From contig OZ022510.1 in assembly GCA_963989385.1 (NCBI GenBank), forward strand, positions 30,013,448 through 30,077,447: 64,000 nt of DNA. The letters run 5' to 3'. The position numbers were made by a program, and so were the translations under genes. Source of the stretch: Ctena decussata. Taxonomy: Eukaryota; Mollusca; Bivalvia; Lucinida; Lucinidae. The notes beneath the pieces are model-generated. The model searched no databases. It saw nothing but the letters and a program-made list of their open reading frames with translations, and was not told the DNA's origin. Positions 53,615-63,772 of this stretch are shown piece by piece. Position 1 is the stretch's first letter. Every line of letters begins with the position of its first letter.

Positions 53615-53720
53615 ACTTGCTGACGTCGCGAATGCGTTATGACGTAAGTCGGTGACGTCAATTAACCAATCGAACTTTGGTATCACAGCCAACGACAGTA
53701 TGTAGCCAATCGTCTTCAGA
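53615..53720. promoter_or_regulatory. CRE and CCAAT cluster
   Basis: Contains GACGTCGCG (53622), TTATGACGTAAG (53638), a perfect TGACGTCA (53652-53659) and two CCAAT boxes (AACCAATCG at about 53663, AGCCAATCG at about 53703) within 100 bp of CG-rich DNA. Such spacing is seen in real promoters, but no gene is recognised on either side. A similar pair occurs beside family A at 755-786, so a transposon origin is equally possible. Confidence 0.3.
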
Positions 53721-53772
53721 GATCGCTTCAAAAAGCATCGCCTGATAACATTGGCGCAAGCGCAGTTCTAAG

Positions 53773-53803
53773 GTGGTATGATATCACATCATGTTATCAT
53801 ACC
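53773..53803. repeat. Short hairpin
   Basis: GGTATGATATCACATCATGT then TATCATACC: a 10-bp stem around a short loop. Confidence 0.5.
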
Positions 53804-54771
53804 CTAGATAACAGGTGAAAATTGCAGCAGATACATGATAAAATAAAGAAAGCAGGTGACTCGGTCGTTGTTTTATGACTTAGCAATCTTTCTGCATTTA
53901 TACTATATGGTACAGACTCTGGAATGTCCCTTCATCCAAGTTGTTATGGTAATTTGTTAACTAGCCTCCAATAGCATAAAAAACGAAAAAATTCTTATAC
54001 TGTTTGTAAAATCTTTAACATCAAACAGTTTGACCACTTTTGTTTACAGCAGAATGACACTTAAGCAACAGTTGCAGCTGCTCATCAGCCATCTGTATAA
54101 ACAAACAAATTCATGCTGAAGATTCTGAACTTGTGGGCTATGAACAAAAGTGTTTAAAAGACGAAAAGAATTTGGGACTTCAGAGGTACAAAATATATTT
54201 TACTCGAATATGGCTATTAAAATCATCCACGTTCAATTGTGATTGGGAATGAAGATTTTTCTGCCGCATTTAACAGTTGTTCCCATACTGACTCAGCCTC
54301 CTTCTTTCACTCATCTTGGATTTGAAACATGCTTAAAATGTAAGCATCATCTCTGGCGCCATCTAACTTTTATTTGGGCTAAATTGTATATTGAATGATA
54401 GGAAATTGTATAAGGATTACTATAATGATTGATAAATGCTTTAACAAAATGGACAGGGCGTTGCACTTACCCCTTATACTTTGCGTTCTAATCCTTATCC
54501 TGAGTTTTAATCTTTAATTGTGTGCAGCTTATCTCTGACAAGCACGTTTACAGTGTATATGCAGTTTCAAATTGTTGTTTTATTTTCATTTCTAAATAAT
54601 ATTGATTGATACGAAGGTCGGGATATTCTGTATAGCTCACATCAGCAGCAGGCCACATATATCGCAAGAGTTAATATAGATGTCAAAAAGACTGCCAAGG
54701 TGCTTAACTTAACAGTTGGTTATTTCATAGTTGCTATGGTAAAAGATCTATGACATCATCTCACTTATAAT
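53804..54771. other. Unassigned
   Basis: Nothing recognised. Confidence 0.4.
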
Positions 54772-54820
54772 TCGAAAAGAGCATGGCATGCTGTGTATGT
54801 CATGCTCTCCTCGAATTTTA
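54772..54820. repeat. Hairpin with GAGCATG arms
   Basis: AATTCGAAAAGAGCATGGCA is inverted as GTCATGCTCTCCTCGAATT, about 17 of 19 matching, across a short loop. Confidence 0.65.
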
Positions 54821-54903
54821 AGGGAGATGTTACCTTAAAGTCTTACAATTGAAAAATGTGTTTTTTCAAATTAATAATTCATTAAGGGGATCATGGATTT
54901 TCA

Positions 54904-54995
54904 TGCATTAACATTTGCCTAGCTCCGGGTGAGCTATTGAAAATCGAGCCCAAAGGCCGAGATTTTCAACAGCCCCCGTGGGACCTGGCATGTGC
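54904..54995. repeat. Decayed palindrome
   Basis: GAGCTATTGAAAATCGAGCC is inverted as GGCCGAGATTTTCAACAGCC; the arms extend outward through GCCTAGCTCCGGG and CCGTGGGACCTGGC. It looks like an old foldback MITE. Confidence 0.6.
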
Positions 54996-55132
54996 AAGTT
55001 CAGTGAAAAAGCATGCTTAATCGATATTATTGCATAACTTCAACCACAATGCTATTGCAATAAAGAAAATATTTGGGCACTATTTGTCGGCCTTATCGCC
55101 AATACCTTATTGATTCCCACACGCACTACTGT

Positions 55133-55314
55133 AACAGTAGAACTTCAATGGCTCGAACCATGATATAGCTCGTTAACCCTGCCTGGCAAGAACTCTTTCC
55201 TGGGTCCCTAGCGGTCATTTTATATATAATTTAACCCTGCATGGCTATTACTACCCTTGGTTGGAACTAAGTTTCATGGCCCCAAACCTGTTTGACCCAA
55301 AAAGGTTCTACTAT
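55133..55314. repeat. Dispersed repeat J, copy 2
   Basis: ACAGTAGAACTTCAATGGCT at the left, and its diverged complement CCAAAAAGGTTCTACTAT at the right. The body (TAACCCTGCATGGCTATTAC, CATGGCCCCAAACCTGTTTG) matches 18436-18596. Confidence 0.7.
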
Positions 55315-56784
55315 TTATTTCTGTAAAAGTCCTTGTTCCCAGCCTTAGTCAGCTATCGGGAATTTTTGCCCAACCTTTAGCAGCAACTAACAAGTCAAAT
55401 TTATTTTCATTTAATTTTTCACTGAATGTCGCCTGTTCTTCCAGTTTCAGTTCCTGGTCTTTGCATACTTTTTACTTTTACAATATTTGAATCTGTAAAA
55501 CTCTGGCATACAAAAAGTCTTTTATCGATAGCTACATCTGCAACCTTTGCCGCCTGTTTCTGTATTGACGAAGTATTGTCCTGCAACTTGCAGACCAACT
55601 CGCAAAGACGGTCATTATAGCACGTGAATCAACATGTCAATACATGGTATTGTGTTCGTTAACTTCATGCTTTTAATAGCGTGTGGCAACGATATTTATG
55701 CAATAATCTCAAATAGTTTAGTTCTCTGTTACAATGCCAAGACGTTAATTGATAAAAGTTACTGTCAATTACTTAAGTATCAGTTACCTTGATTGTTCTG
55801 CCGTCGACCGGATCCTCAGTTGTCAACCTATTTGCTTAGCGAATTGGTTTTATTCCAGTGATTTTCGAGTATTGTGTTTGGTACATATATTGTTTGGGTG
55901 AGTATAGGAGAATAGAGACGAGATTCTACTCTTTTTACATGAAGCCTTGCCAGTACCGTTCAATACAGAAGAAGTATAAAACTGACAATTTTGATACTAA
56001 GCGATCGGTGATTACTAATTCTTTTGTGAGTCTGTTGTCGATGAGAATAATGTAAAAGTGAAAAACTAAACATACATAGCATTCTGTTCGCCGATTAATT
56101 GTACTGTTAGCAAATGTACTAGCTTTTGTACAATGTATTTTAACAATATTTACAATCGTCATCAAAATCTATCCGTTCTGACAAAGAACACAACTTGTGT
56201 AAGACGGCTTCCACATTGAAATCTATAGTGTTTCTTAAGTCAGATAACTGACATATTGTTGTATGCTTAAATGATGGAATTCGGTAGTACGGTTGGTCGA
56301 TAATGATGTCTGCCGGATCAGAAAGAAATCATTGTTTGCCTGACAAATTCAAGGTTCAAGATTTTCTAGTGAGAATCAACTCTCGTATCATCACAGCCCA
56401 GTGGTTTAAAGCGTTGTTTACTAAATTAACTCTAAAGATAGCCGACATTTATCAGCGAATTTAATATCAAATACATACAAAAAACGCAGAAACAAAAGGA
56501 GTAGCTTCGCTCTAAAATCTTGCAAAACTATTCGTCAAAGTTATTTGTCATAATACTTGATAAGAGTCTAAACATAACGTTTACAAACGTCGTAACTTGT
56601 TTCGACTACTGGTCCTTCACAGTATTAATATACTGCTCAAAATAAGTAAGGGATATTAAGACATTTAAGGCAGCAGAAGTAAGGAAAATAAGTAGACGAA
56701 TATTAAACTGAAATAATTCATAAAACAAATATTCATAGAAATCCTCAATATGACGGAAATTTTTTAAGATTTTAAATCAACTAT
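55315..56784. other. Unassigned
   Basis: No supported gene. Frames at 55426-55620 and 55858-56165 have no recognisable domain. Confidence 0.35.
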
Positions 56785-56835
56785 TTTACACCCCCGCCAT
56801 GAAATGTCGGAAGGACATATAGAGTCTTATTTGTC

Positions 56836-56878
<43 letters not shown>

Positions 56879-57125
56879 TCGTTTGTTCCAGAATCGTGTC
56901 CGGGCCATAACTTTGTGCTGCATGGTGAAATTTGAAAATTATTTTTCTCTTCTCTGTTTTGCGGAGACATTTCGCCTGCATTAATGGAGCAAAATTAACA
57001 CATGTCTTAGACAGAAGCATGCAGCGTCGAATAGCATCGTTTTATCCATGTCGTAACCTTGAATCAGTACTACTCGTATATGTGACGTCGTTCTACCCGA
57101 CAAAGTCCAGCTTGCTACTGATCAG
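56785..57125 (+). mobile_element. Pearl-like element fragment with GT tract
   Basis: ACACCCCCGCCATGAAATGT and GGAAGGACATATAGAG match the left end of the 1775 and 30301 elements. In place of (GTCC)n there is TTGTCCGTGTC followed by (GT)16 (56842-56874). No tandem core is evident. Confidence 0.6.
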
Positions 57126-57518
57126 CTAAACGAACGCGTGTATTGGAGTTGTATTTAGCTATCTGCATTAGAGGTTCTATTATTAGCTACGCAAGGTTCT
57201 GTGAAAGAAACCGATATTAAATCGTTTTTAAAGAATCTACCTATTCTTTTCATCACTGTTTTAACATTTAGCGTATAACTAATTTAAATAAATATATAAA
57301 TAAATTAACAGACATTCTCTACACAAAAAATATTAAAGTTTCTTATTCAAGTCTTAGTCGTATTTCCTGCTGGAATATATCTTTTGACAGGTGAGTTCCG
57401 TTTTAAGAATTTAAGTTATTATATGAATACTGCATTTTATGTTTTCATGTTCCTGTTATAAGTATTGAATAGTCGCTTTTTTAGACTATTAAATTTTAAG
57501 AACTGGATGCTATACAAA
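57126..57518. other. Unassigned
   Basis: AT-rich; nothing recognised. Confidence 0.4.
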
Positions 57519-57998
57519 ATTAAAATCTCAAAGAGTTTCTTCAAGAGCAGAGAATACATACAAAAGAAGGAACTTGGGCCAGACTACGTAGTTTCGGCTA
57601 ATAAAGCCTCATCAGTGACCCTGACACTATCTGGTGACGAAACAAGAGAAAAGCACACTGAAATTTCTTAATTTTAATTGGGCAGTCGATTTAAAGACTG
57701 ACTAGTGTCAAAAACGGTCCAAATAATATAAAAGACGATGATCTAGAATAAGAGTCTAAACCAATCTAAAATTTCAGATTTCTCAGAATATATCCACTGA
57801 TCTCAAAGCTGGAAAATAAAATATAATCTGCACTATGGATGATGTACGGGGAGACGTTTTACGGCCGCCACACGGCACAACACCAGCTGCAGTGAAGTCA
57901 AATTAAAATCTCAAAGAGTTTCTTCAAGAGCAGAGAATACATACAAAAGAAGGAACTTGGGCCAGACTACGTAGTTTCGGCTAATAAAGCCTCATCAG
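57519..57998 (+). repeat. Dispersed repeat K, copy 2, with repeated start
   Basis: The first 382 bp match 27191-27572. At 57901 the element's first ~98 bp (AAATTAAAATCTCAAAGAG to AAAGCCTCATCAGT) appear again, almost identical to 57519-57616. The copy is therefore a unit plus a partial second unit, or a short element with direct terminal repeats of about 98 bp. Confidence 0.75.
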
Positions 57999-58449
57999 TA
58001 TACTACTGTATCGTACTTTTTCTTATTATGATAAATTGTATTATTCAAATAAAATCAGATTTGCATCTGTTCATGTCCATGTTTAGGTAGAGAAATGTTT
58101 TTGTTCTTTTTGCATTTGCGGAAAGAAATATTGGAATAAACTGCTCTACATACCAGAGCCTGAATTCTCAAATGGAATAAATTTCTTCTGAAATTTATTC
58201 ATTCAAGATCTAGAATGACAGTGCTTTGTGATCAAGCATGCACATGTATATATATTTCAAATACTTCACAAACCATTATCAGAGACAAGAATGGTAACAA
58301 CATAGTATTTCTATTAATTTTGAATCGTTTACATGTCATAAGCAATGAGACAGGTACTTGGTTGAGTACTTAACAATACATCGCTACTATATGGCTCTTT
58401 ATGTAAATTTGGGATCAGTGTCAGTTTTTGAAGATCTTCCTCTGAGGCA
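57999..58449. other. Unassigned
   Basis: Nothing recognised. Confidence 0.4.
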
Positions 58450-58835
58450 GAATTTCAAAAGAAAGCAGGACTGTCTCCTGGTTCTCTGAATTTCCTCCTT
58501 AGACAACGTATAGCATGTATTAGTAGGGTTTCCTTCTGAAATGATGTTTTAACCAAGATGCTTTCAAGTAGGTGGTGTGGAGTGTTTTGAAAAGAAAATC
58601 TCAAAAATTGTAATATGCCTTGTCTGCTGAAAAATAATTTTACTTGATCTCATTCAAGACCTGTACAATTTTTCTGTCGTGGAAAATGTTTCAGATACCT
58701 GCGTGCATAACGTTGAAAACGGATAATGTTCAAAGTGTTCCTGGCTGCCGCATCAGATAGCTATAGATAAGCAAATACATCATCCAAGCGACAGGTGTGC
58801 CATATTCACCAATATTAATTAATTCTCGCGAGATA
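58450..58835 (-). pseudogene. Possible decayed coding stretch, unknown
   Basis: One minus-strand frame runs about 125 codons with only two stops. Segments look protein-like (LDDVFAYL, AAARNTLNIIRFQRYARRYL, LLIHAIRCLRRKFREPGD). There is no ATG-led open frame and no family is recognised. It may be a relic of a retroelement or host exon, or chance. Confidence 0.2.
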
Positions 58836-59187
58836 AGTTTGCTTACATCGGCCTGTGTAGATATTGATAATACCTGTACATTTATATCATAATACAAATC
58901 GAGAGGTATTTAAGAAATACTTTTTTATAATTGTTTCAAATAGCTCCTCTCAGAATAGCGCAATATTATAAAGGTCTGTCAAGTGTTAACAATTTGGGAC
59001 TACGTTCCAACCTGTGTTGCCAGGGTTGGACCTAACTACAAGGGACGTTACTGTCAAATTAAACCAGTCAACTGGAAGACTTTGTATAATAAGTCGTATA
59101 CGGTTTATCAACTTCAGTATACATACCAGCATACATTGCACCCGTTATTAACCGAAACCTGAGTTTCTGTTGCATCATATTCACAGT

Positions 59188-59469
59188 GATGATTTTCGGT
59201 TTCCGTGAAGCTGTTCTAAAAATGGTTTATTATTGACATCATTGAACGCATCCATTATAGTGAAACAGCTTTTGAATTTTATGCTGTGAACCGTATGGGC
59301 TAGGTGGAATCTAGGATACAGACTACATAAGTCGTAGACTTTCTTCTGAATCCCTTTCAAGCTACTGTATAGAGTTATTGTTCTTGTGAGATTATATTGT
59401 TCATATAAGCGCAGTATGTTGAATAAAATATTGTTTACACTAACCGTATTGGCTTTTCTCCACTAACGA
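59188..59469 (-). CDS. Candidate coding exon, ~93 codons, unknown
   Basis: A minus-strand frame open from about 59469 down to a TGA near 59188, without an initial ATG. An AG acceptor-like site (ACGGTTAG) lies near its start, so it could be a terminal exon. Its reading includes NNILFNILRLYEQYNLTRTI, SLKGIQKKVYDLCSLYPRFH and CFTIMDAFNDVNNK. It lies on the same strand as the decayed stretch at 58450-58835. I recognise no domain. Chance is a real alternative in 64 kb of sequence. Confidence 0.2.
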
Positions 59470-59828
59470 AATTATACTGCAACTAGCTACATATGGCATA
59501 GGCCATAGCAAAGCTGAAGCATATGAAACTACTGTATTAAGAATAGATAATTATACTGTCATAAGATGTATATGAAACCACAAAAACACACTATGGATAT
59601 CACGTAATAATAACAGGTGTATATAAGCTGAAACGCTAGACTATCTGTCGAAAAGCGCAACCAGTTCTTTCAAAGCATTGGCTAATTTATGGAGGCTCCT
59701 AATCATACAGTACCTTTCAGCTGCATTCTCAGTAAGTGAGAGACTGCATGTATAAAACTAATTGAATCTCCGTTCAGTTTATGCTGCTGACTATTCCAAG
59801 GCGACAACGTCTGATCTAGAATGTTTTT

Positions 59829-60043
59829 GAACAACGACACGACAAAACCAACAAGGTTGCATGTGCGCCCACCGAAGATTCTGATCAGCCTGGGCACCCG
59901 CCAAGTCTTTTCTGCATTCTTGCTGTCGGCATGGAGGAAGCTTTAACCCTTAACTATCTGATCAGACTGGGTGGACGCTTAACCTGATCTGAGTCTTCGT
60001 TCGGTGTACATACCACTTTGTAAGTTTTGTCGAGTCGTGGCTA
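59829..60043. mobile_element. Family C palindromic MITE, copy 14, diverged
   Basis: Left end eroded (TGAACAACGACACGACAAAA) and right end GTCGAGTCGTGGCTA. The left arm and centre have several deletions. Confidence 0.75.
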
Positions 60044-60144
60044 ATTTGTAGTATATCTAGCATCATGGTTGCTAGTGTAGATAATCTGTAATGAAAAAAG
60101 GTAGTCAGAAAGCGACACATCAAATTTCTCATCCCATCTCAACT

Positions 60145-60381
60145 TGAGCCGCGATACAGGAAAACAAACAAAGTGGTTGTGCGCCCAGCGCGGACTCAGA
60201 TCAGCCAGGGCATCCGCCAAGTCTGATCAGAGTCTTCACTGTCCGCATGGAGGTAGCTTAACCCTTAGCTACCCTTTAAGCACTTAGCAAAGAGTCTGAT
60301 CAGAATGAACGGATGCCCAGGCTGATCTGAGTCTGTGCTGGGTGCATAACCACTTTGTTGGTTTTCTTGTGTCGCGGCTCA
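60145..60381. mobile_element. Family C palindromic MITE, copy 15
   Basis: TGAGCCGCGATACAGGAAAA to TTCTTGTGTCGCGGCTCA; full-length, 100 bp from copy 14. Confidence 0.9.
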
Positions 60382-60674
60382 CTTGTCTTCTTGCTCTGTT
60401 ATCCGGTTTGAGGAAGAAAACAAAACTTGGTTATTTTTTGTTTGACAGTTTTTGATATAAAAATGTGCTGTCACGCTTTCTCAATTGTGTTCTTATTTTC
60501 CGTGTACTGAGTTGCCTGCATTTTGTAGATGAGGCCTTGATATCTATTTGTATCTTGACAAAAGTTACCTTGTAACGTGATAAATTAACCAAAACCATTT
60601 TTGTAAGCGGACACAACTAACAATAATATTAGTATAATCGCAATATGAACGATCCTTGGAACGGTGGTGAGGAA

Positions 60675-60866
60675 TCAATAATCAGTAATAATAATCAATA
60701 ATTCACTGGGGATCGGGGAAAGAATGTTTAACACACAAACAAAGAGCAAAGTGATGACACCGGTAATCAGACAGAGTAACCACAAACAACAGAAAACAAA
60801 AGGAAGCACGTCAGTTATAACTATGGTGTGATATGGGAGCGCGGGATATGAGGTTAAAACTTCCAT
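60675..60866 (-). CDS. Candidate small membrane protein or exon
   Basis: A 63-codon minus-strand frame from an ATG preceded by CAAG and followed by G, a fair animal start context. The middle (VLPFVFCCLWLLCLITGVIT then LLFVCVLNIL) would make one long or two short membrane segments. No signal-peptide cleavage site or family is evident. It could be a first exon, since a GGTGTC lies inside. Hydrophobic frames arise readily in T-rich DNA, so confidence is low. Confidence 0.15.
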   Translation of the reverse strand: MEVLTSYPALPYHTIVITDVLPFVFCCLWLLCLITGVITLLFVCVLNILSPIPSELLIIITDY

Positions 60867-61054
60867 CTTGACTCAATGAAATATCATTCGGCCCGCGTGG
60901 AGGTATTCTGGCTTACCACTGAATAATTGTCAAGTCCGAAAATCGCGCATACTTTAAACAGGTTAACATCCCTCCTCTAACAGTAAGGTAAAATCACGGA
61001 CTCATGTAAGACATTGTACCACGTGCAATTTTGTTTGTAAGACTATGTCACATG

Positions 61055-61291
61055 CTAAGTTGCCGTTGTATTGGTCAGATATACACTATCAGGTGACTTT
61101 GAGTGGCATTCTGGGTGTGGCTCGGAACTGTGTAGACTAAGTACAGTTAACATATTAACAAGAACTAACACTATGATGAAATAAATTTGAGATATGGACT
61201 CAACTGAAATAGCGACTACTTCCTGTTTGTCTCCCTGGAATTCTACCTCTTCCGAAATTGGTTTACTCTTAAGGACAGACAACAAATTCAT
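61055..61291 (-). CDS. Candidate terminal exon with one membrane segment
   Basis: A 78-codon minus-strand frame ending at TAG. Codon use looks like coding sequence and the product is well balanced. An acidic polar stretch (SEEVEFQGDKQEV) comes first, then VAISVESISQ, a single membrane segment (IYFIIVLVLVNMLTVLSL, residues about 37-54), and a polar Ser/Pro/His tail of about 25 residues. An AG preceded by TTGTTGTCTGTCC lies about 25 bp inside, so the true exon may start there rather than at the ATG. The order acidic linker, VA-x-x-V-E, then membrane helix close to the C-terminus faintly recalls the fourth helix of Cys-loop receptor subunits. The conserved Trp before VA is absent, so I do not claim it. 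No other exons are found in the window. Confidence 0.3.
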   Translation of the reverse strand: MNLLSVLKSKPISEEVEFQGDKQEVVAISVESISQIYFIIVLVLVNMLTVLSLHSSEPHPECHSKSPDSVYLTNTTAT

Positions 61292-63559
61292 TTAGCTCCT
61301 AGGGGACCAAACTATTTCTTTTGCGAGTTTACCCCAACCACTGGGAGCAGAGGCACAGCTGAAATTGGCAGACTTCTAGCCCTGAACGGGTAGCCATACG
61401 CATGAACGTATTTGCCTCAAAAGCACCCTTTAACATCTATATAAATTTAAGCTGCTCAGCAGCGTTAAATAGGAAACATTTTCAATGATAACATTACAAT
61501 AATTTCTGAGTCAATCATTGTATGCTGCCATTTGCACTGGGGTCAAATACCGATAAACGGTTAAGCCTATCAAAGTCGTGAATACCTCAGATACCAGCTA
61601 TTATAATTTTGTTCTCGTATTGTTCCATATTTCACCTGATCTGATCAAACCGTTCTGAAAGATATGGTCTTCCTTAACGCTACAATCCATGAGCCAAGTT
61701 ATGAGCAATGGTATCTGACAGCACGTGCTAACAGTGGCGACTCTGATCAACATGCCTATACCTATAACCTGACTTTTTATATTCTTCTAGAGCACGGATA
61801 TAAAGAACATGCACAATTCTGGCGTCATAGAAATGAAGCCTATTGCAAATAGAATAATACTCTATCGTTTTCCAAGTAAGGAAGGGCCAATTGATTACAA
61901 CGTAACTTGACACGGTACACTTTTACAGACATAAATGAGCTGGTCATAGGTTTGAAGAGGCACAAACAGCTTAAATAAAAAACTGTCTATTCGGGCATTA
62001 TTGTAAATCCTCTAATATTTTCCGCTTGATATTCAGGATATCAATACGAAGTTTTTTTTATCTCTCTAATTCTCACGTAACAAAACCTGATAAATGCACT
62101 TGTGCTTACAGAAAGTAATATGAAATTAAGGCACTGCCTTTATGCGAACACACTATTTCGGTCCTTGATGATCTTTGATGGGGTACCCTTGGTACCACCT
62201 TGTTGTTGTCTGATTCAAATGACACGCATCTTCAGCATCTTATGCTATGGTGGTAATGGCGACATCCTAGGGGGACCCATGCAGCTCGTGTGACATCCAT
62301 GCTGCTCATGCACTGATTGATTGACAAATCAGCTCAGCTAAAGTAAGGCAACTTTAGCTATGTGCGCAAATTCCTGCCATTTTTACAAAGGGGAACCCAA
62401 CTTAAGTGTCTTCTTGCATGTTTGTCTTGGCAGTGTGACCTTTTCTTTGTGTGTGTGTGAGGGGGCGCAGAGAGGGGGCGGGGGCATCCGCTCTAAAGGG
62501 AGGAAATTTGCTCGAAAGGGAGCAAATTCTTTCCTTGGAGTTGACCCCAGCTTAGAAGTCACAGAAACTAAGTTGGCTGACCTGCTTCCCCTGGGGGTGT
62601 ACTCATTAACCGTATCTGAATAGCTTTAAGAATCAAGGTGTGAAAAAAACACCAGCTTTTCAATGGTGCAATTAGCTTTTGGCGAATAAACTTCAAGCTA
62701 TGGTACAGTTGGGGTGTGTGGTGCGCCTTCATATTTTCCGCCACCTTTACAAAAGTAGGCAGCTTTTATGACTTCCTTTTTGCTTCCTCGGGAGGCTAGG
62801 CCTTTCCTGGTGGGTTTTCTAAAGGGGAGAGCGTTTGCTCCACTGAATGGAGGCAAATGATTTTCGTAGGGAGCTGGTCCTTACTTGGAGGGGGAACAGA
62901 GATGGAGTGGCCGAGTTCATTCCTCTGGAGATGTTTCACTTTAACTTTATATATCCTAAGTAAGCCATACACTGTCATTGTCAGAAAATACAGAACTTGT
63001 ATGTACCAAAGGATTTTGTGGATTGTATTTTGTTCTGTTGTACTTGGTGTCAGTCCTGTAACTGGATTTTAGAACAAGTAACTGGAAGACGTTGCTAAGC
63101 CGCAAATACCCATGAGCCTCATGGTGCAGGGAAGGGCATACGCAACGGGGTCATGCAATAGAGTAATGAATAGTAGAAAAAACCTGGGGTCCTCAATTTT
63201 CCTGGCCCACAGTCTCCGTCTAGGAATTATCTGGTCCAGGTTCAACAAGGCTATTGTTGTTGTTGAATGTCTTTTCAAGCCTATAAGCTCTATCCTATAT
63301 GCGTAGAGGACTGCAGGAGACATTACAGTCTTTTTTTTTCTTTTTGTTTTCCCTTTATACATGTACTCCGATTTGCTCATATCTGATCGTCAGAGGACTG
63401 TTCTGTGATAGAATTAAGAAAGCTAAGAAAGCCAGAAGTAGTTCTCAGCTGTGTAGGGGCTGGGAAATACTCTATGAAACCACCGCGACCCCGAAGGGAA
63501 CGGCCGACCATTGATACCTGCCAGCGCAGGGTTTGATCCTACAAGGCAGAGGTATAAAA
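61292..63559. other. Unassigned, with a short repeat P copy
   Basis: No supported gene. GGGAGCAAATTCTTTCCTTG and TTGACCCCAG near 62517-62549 match 47920-47960. Frames at 61664-61852, 62360-62623 and 63069-63380 (minus) lack recognisable domains. A T run with TTTTTCTTTTTG lies near 63331. Confidence 0.35.
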
Positions 63560-63722
63560 AGTAAAGACATGGGCAATGATCAGGAATTAATACAATCAAA
63601 CCCCATATTCCGCTCTCAAAACCACTAATGAAAGAAGCACATACACACAGAAAGTAACACAAGTTTACGAAAGACACGCACAGTAAACTGAATGAGCAGC
63701 TCTTACCCAAACAGATGGTCAT
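63560..63722 (+). repeat. Dispersed repeat N, copy 4
   Basis: GGGCAATGATCAGGAATTAA, then CCATATTCCGCTCTCAAAAC and GCAGCTCTTACCCAAACAGA. Just upstream, CAGGGTTTGATCCTACAAGG resembles a pol III B box, so N could be SINE-related; no A box is convincing. Confidence 0.6.
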
Positions 63723-63772
63723 TCACCCACCCCAATAACAACATCAACATCTATTTTTACTATTTTTTTTTA

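Noticed and set aside
56842..56874. GT tract as a regulatory Z-DNA element
   Set aside because: It sits in the microsatellite slot of a pearl-like element and nothing suggests a promoter nearby.
63069..63380. 103-codon minus-strand ORF and the opposing 63112-63306 frame
   Set aside because: Neither strand gives a recognisable domain, and overlapping frames on both strands argue against either being real.
63423..63722. 99-codon minus-strand ORF
   Set aside because: It lies almost wholly on dispersed repeat N.
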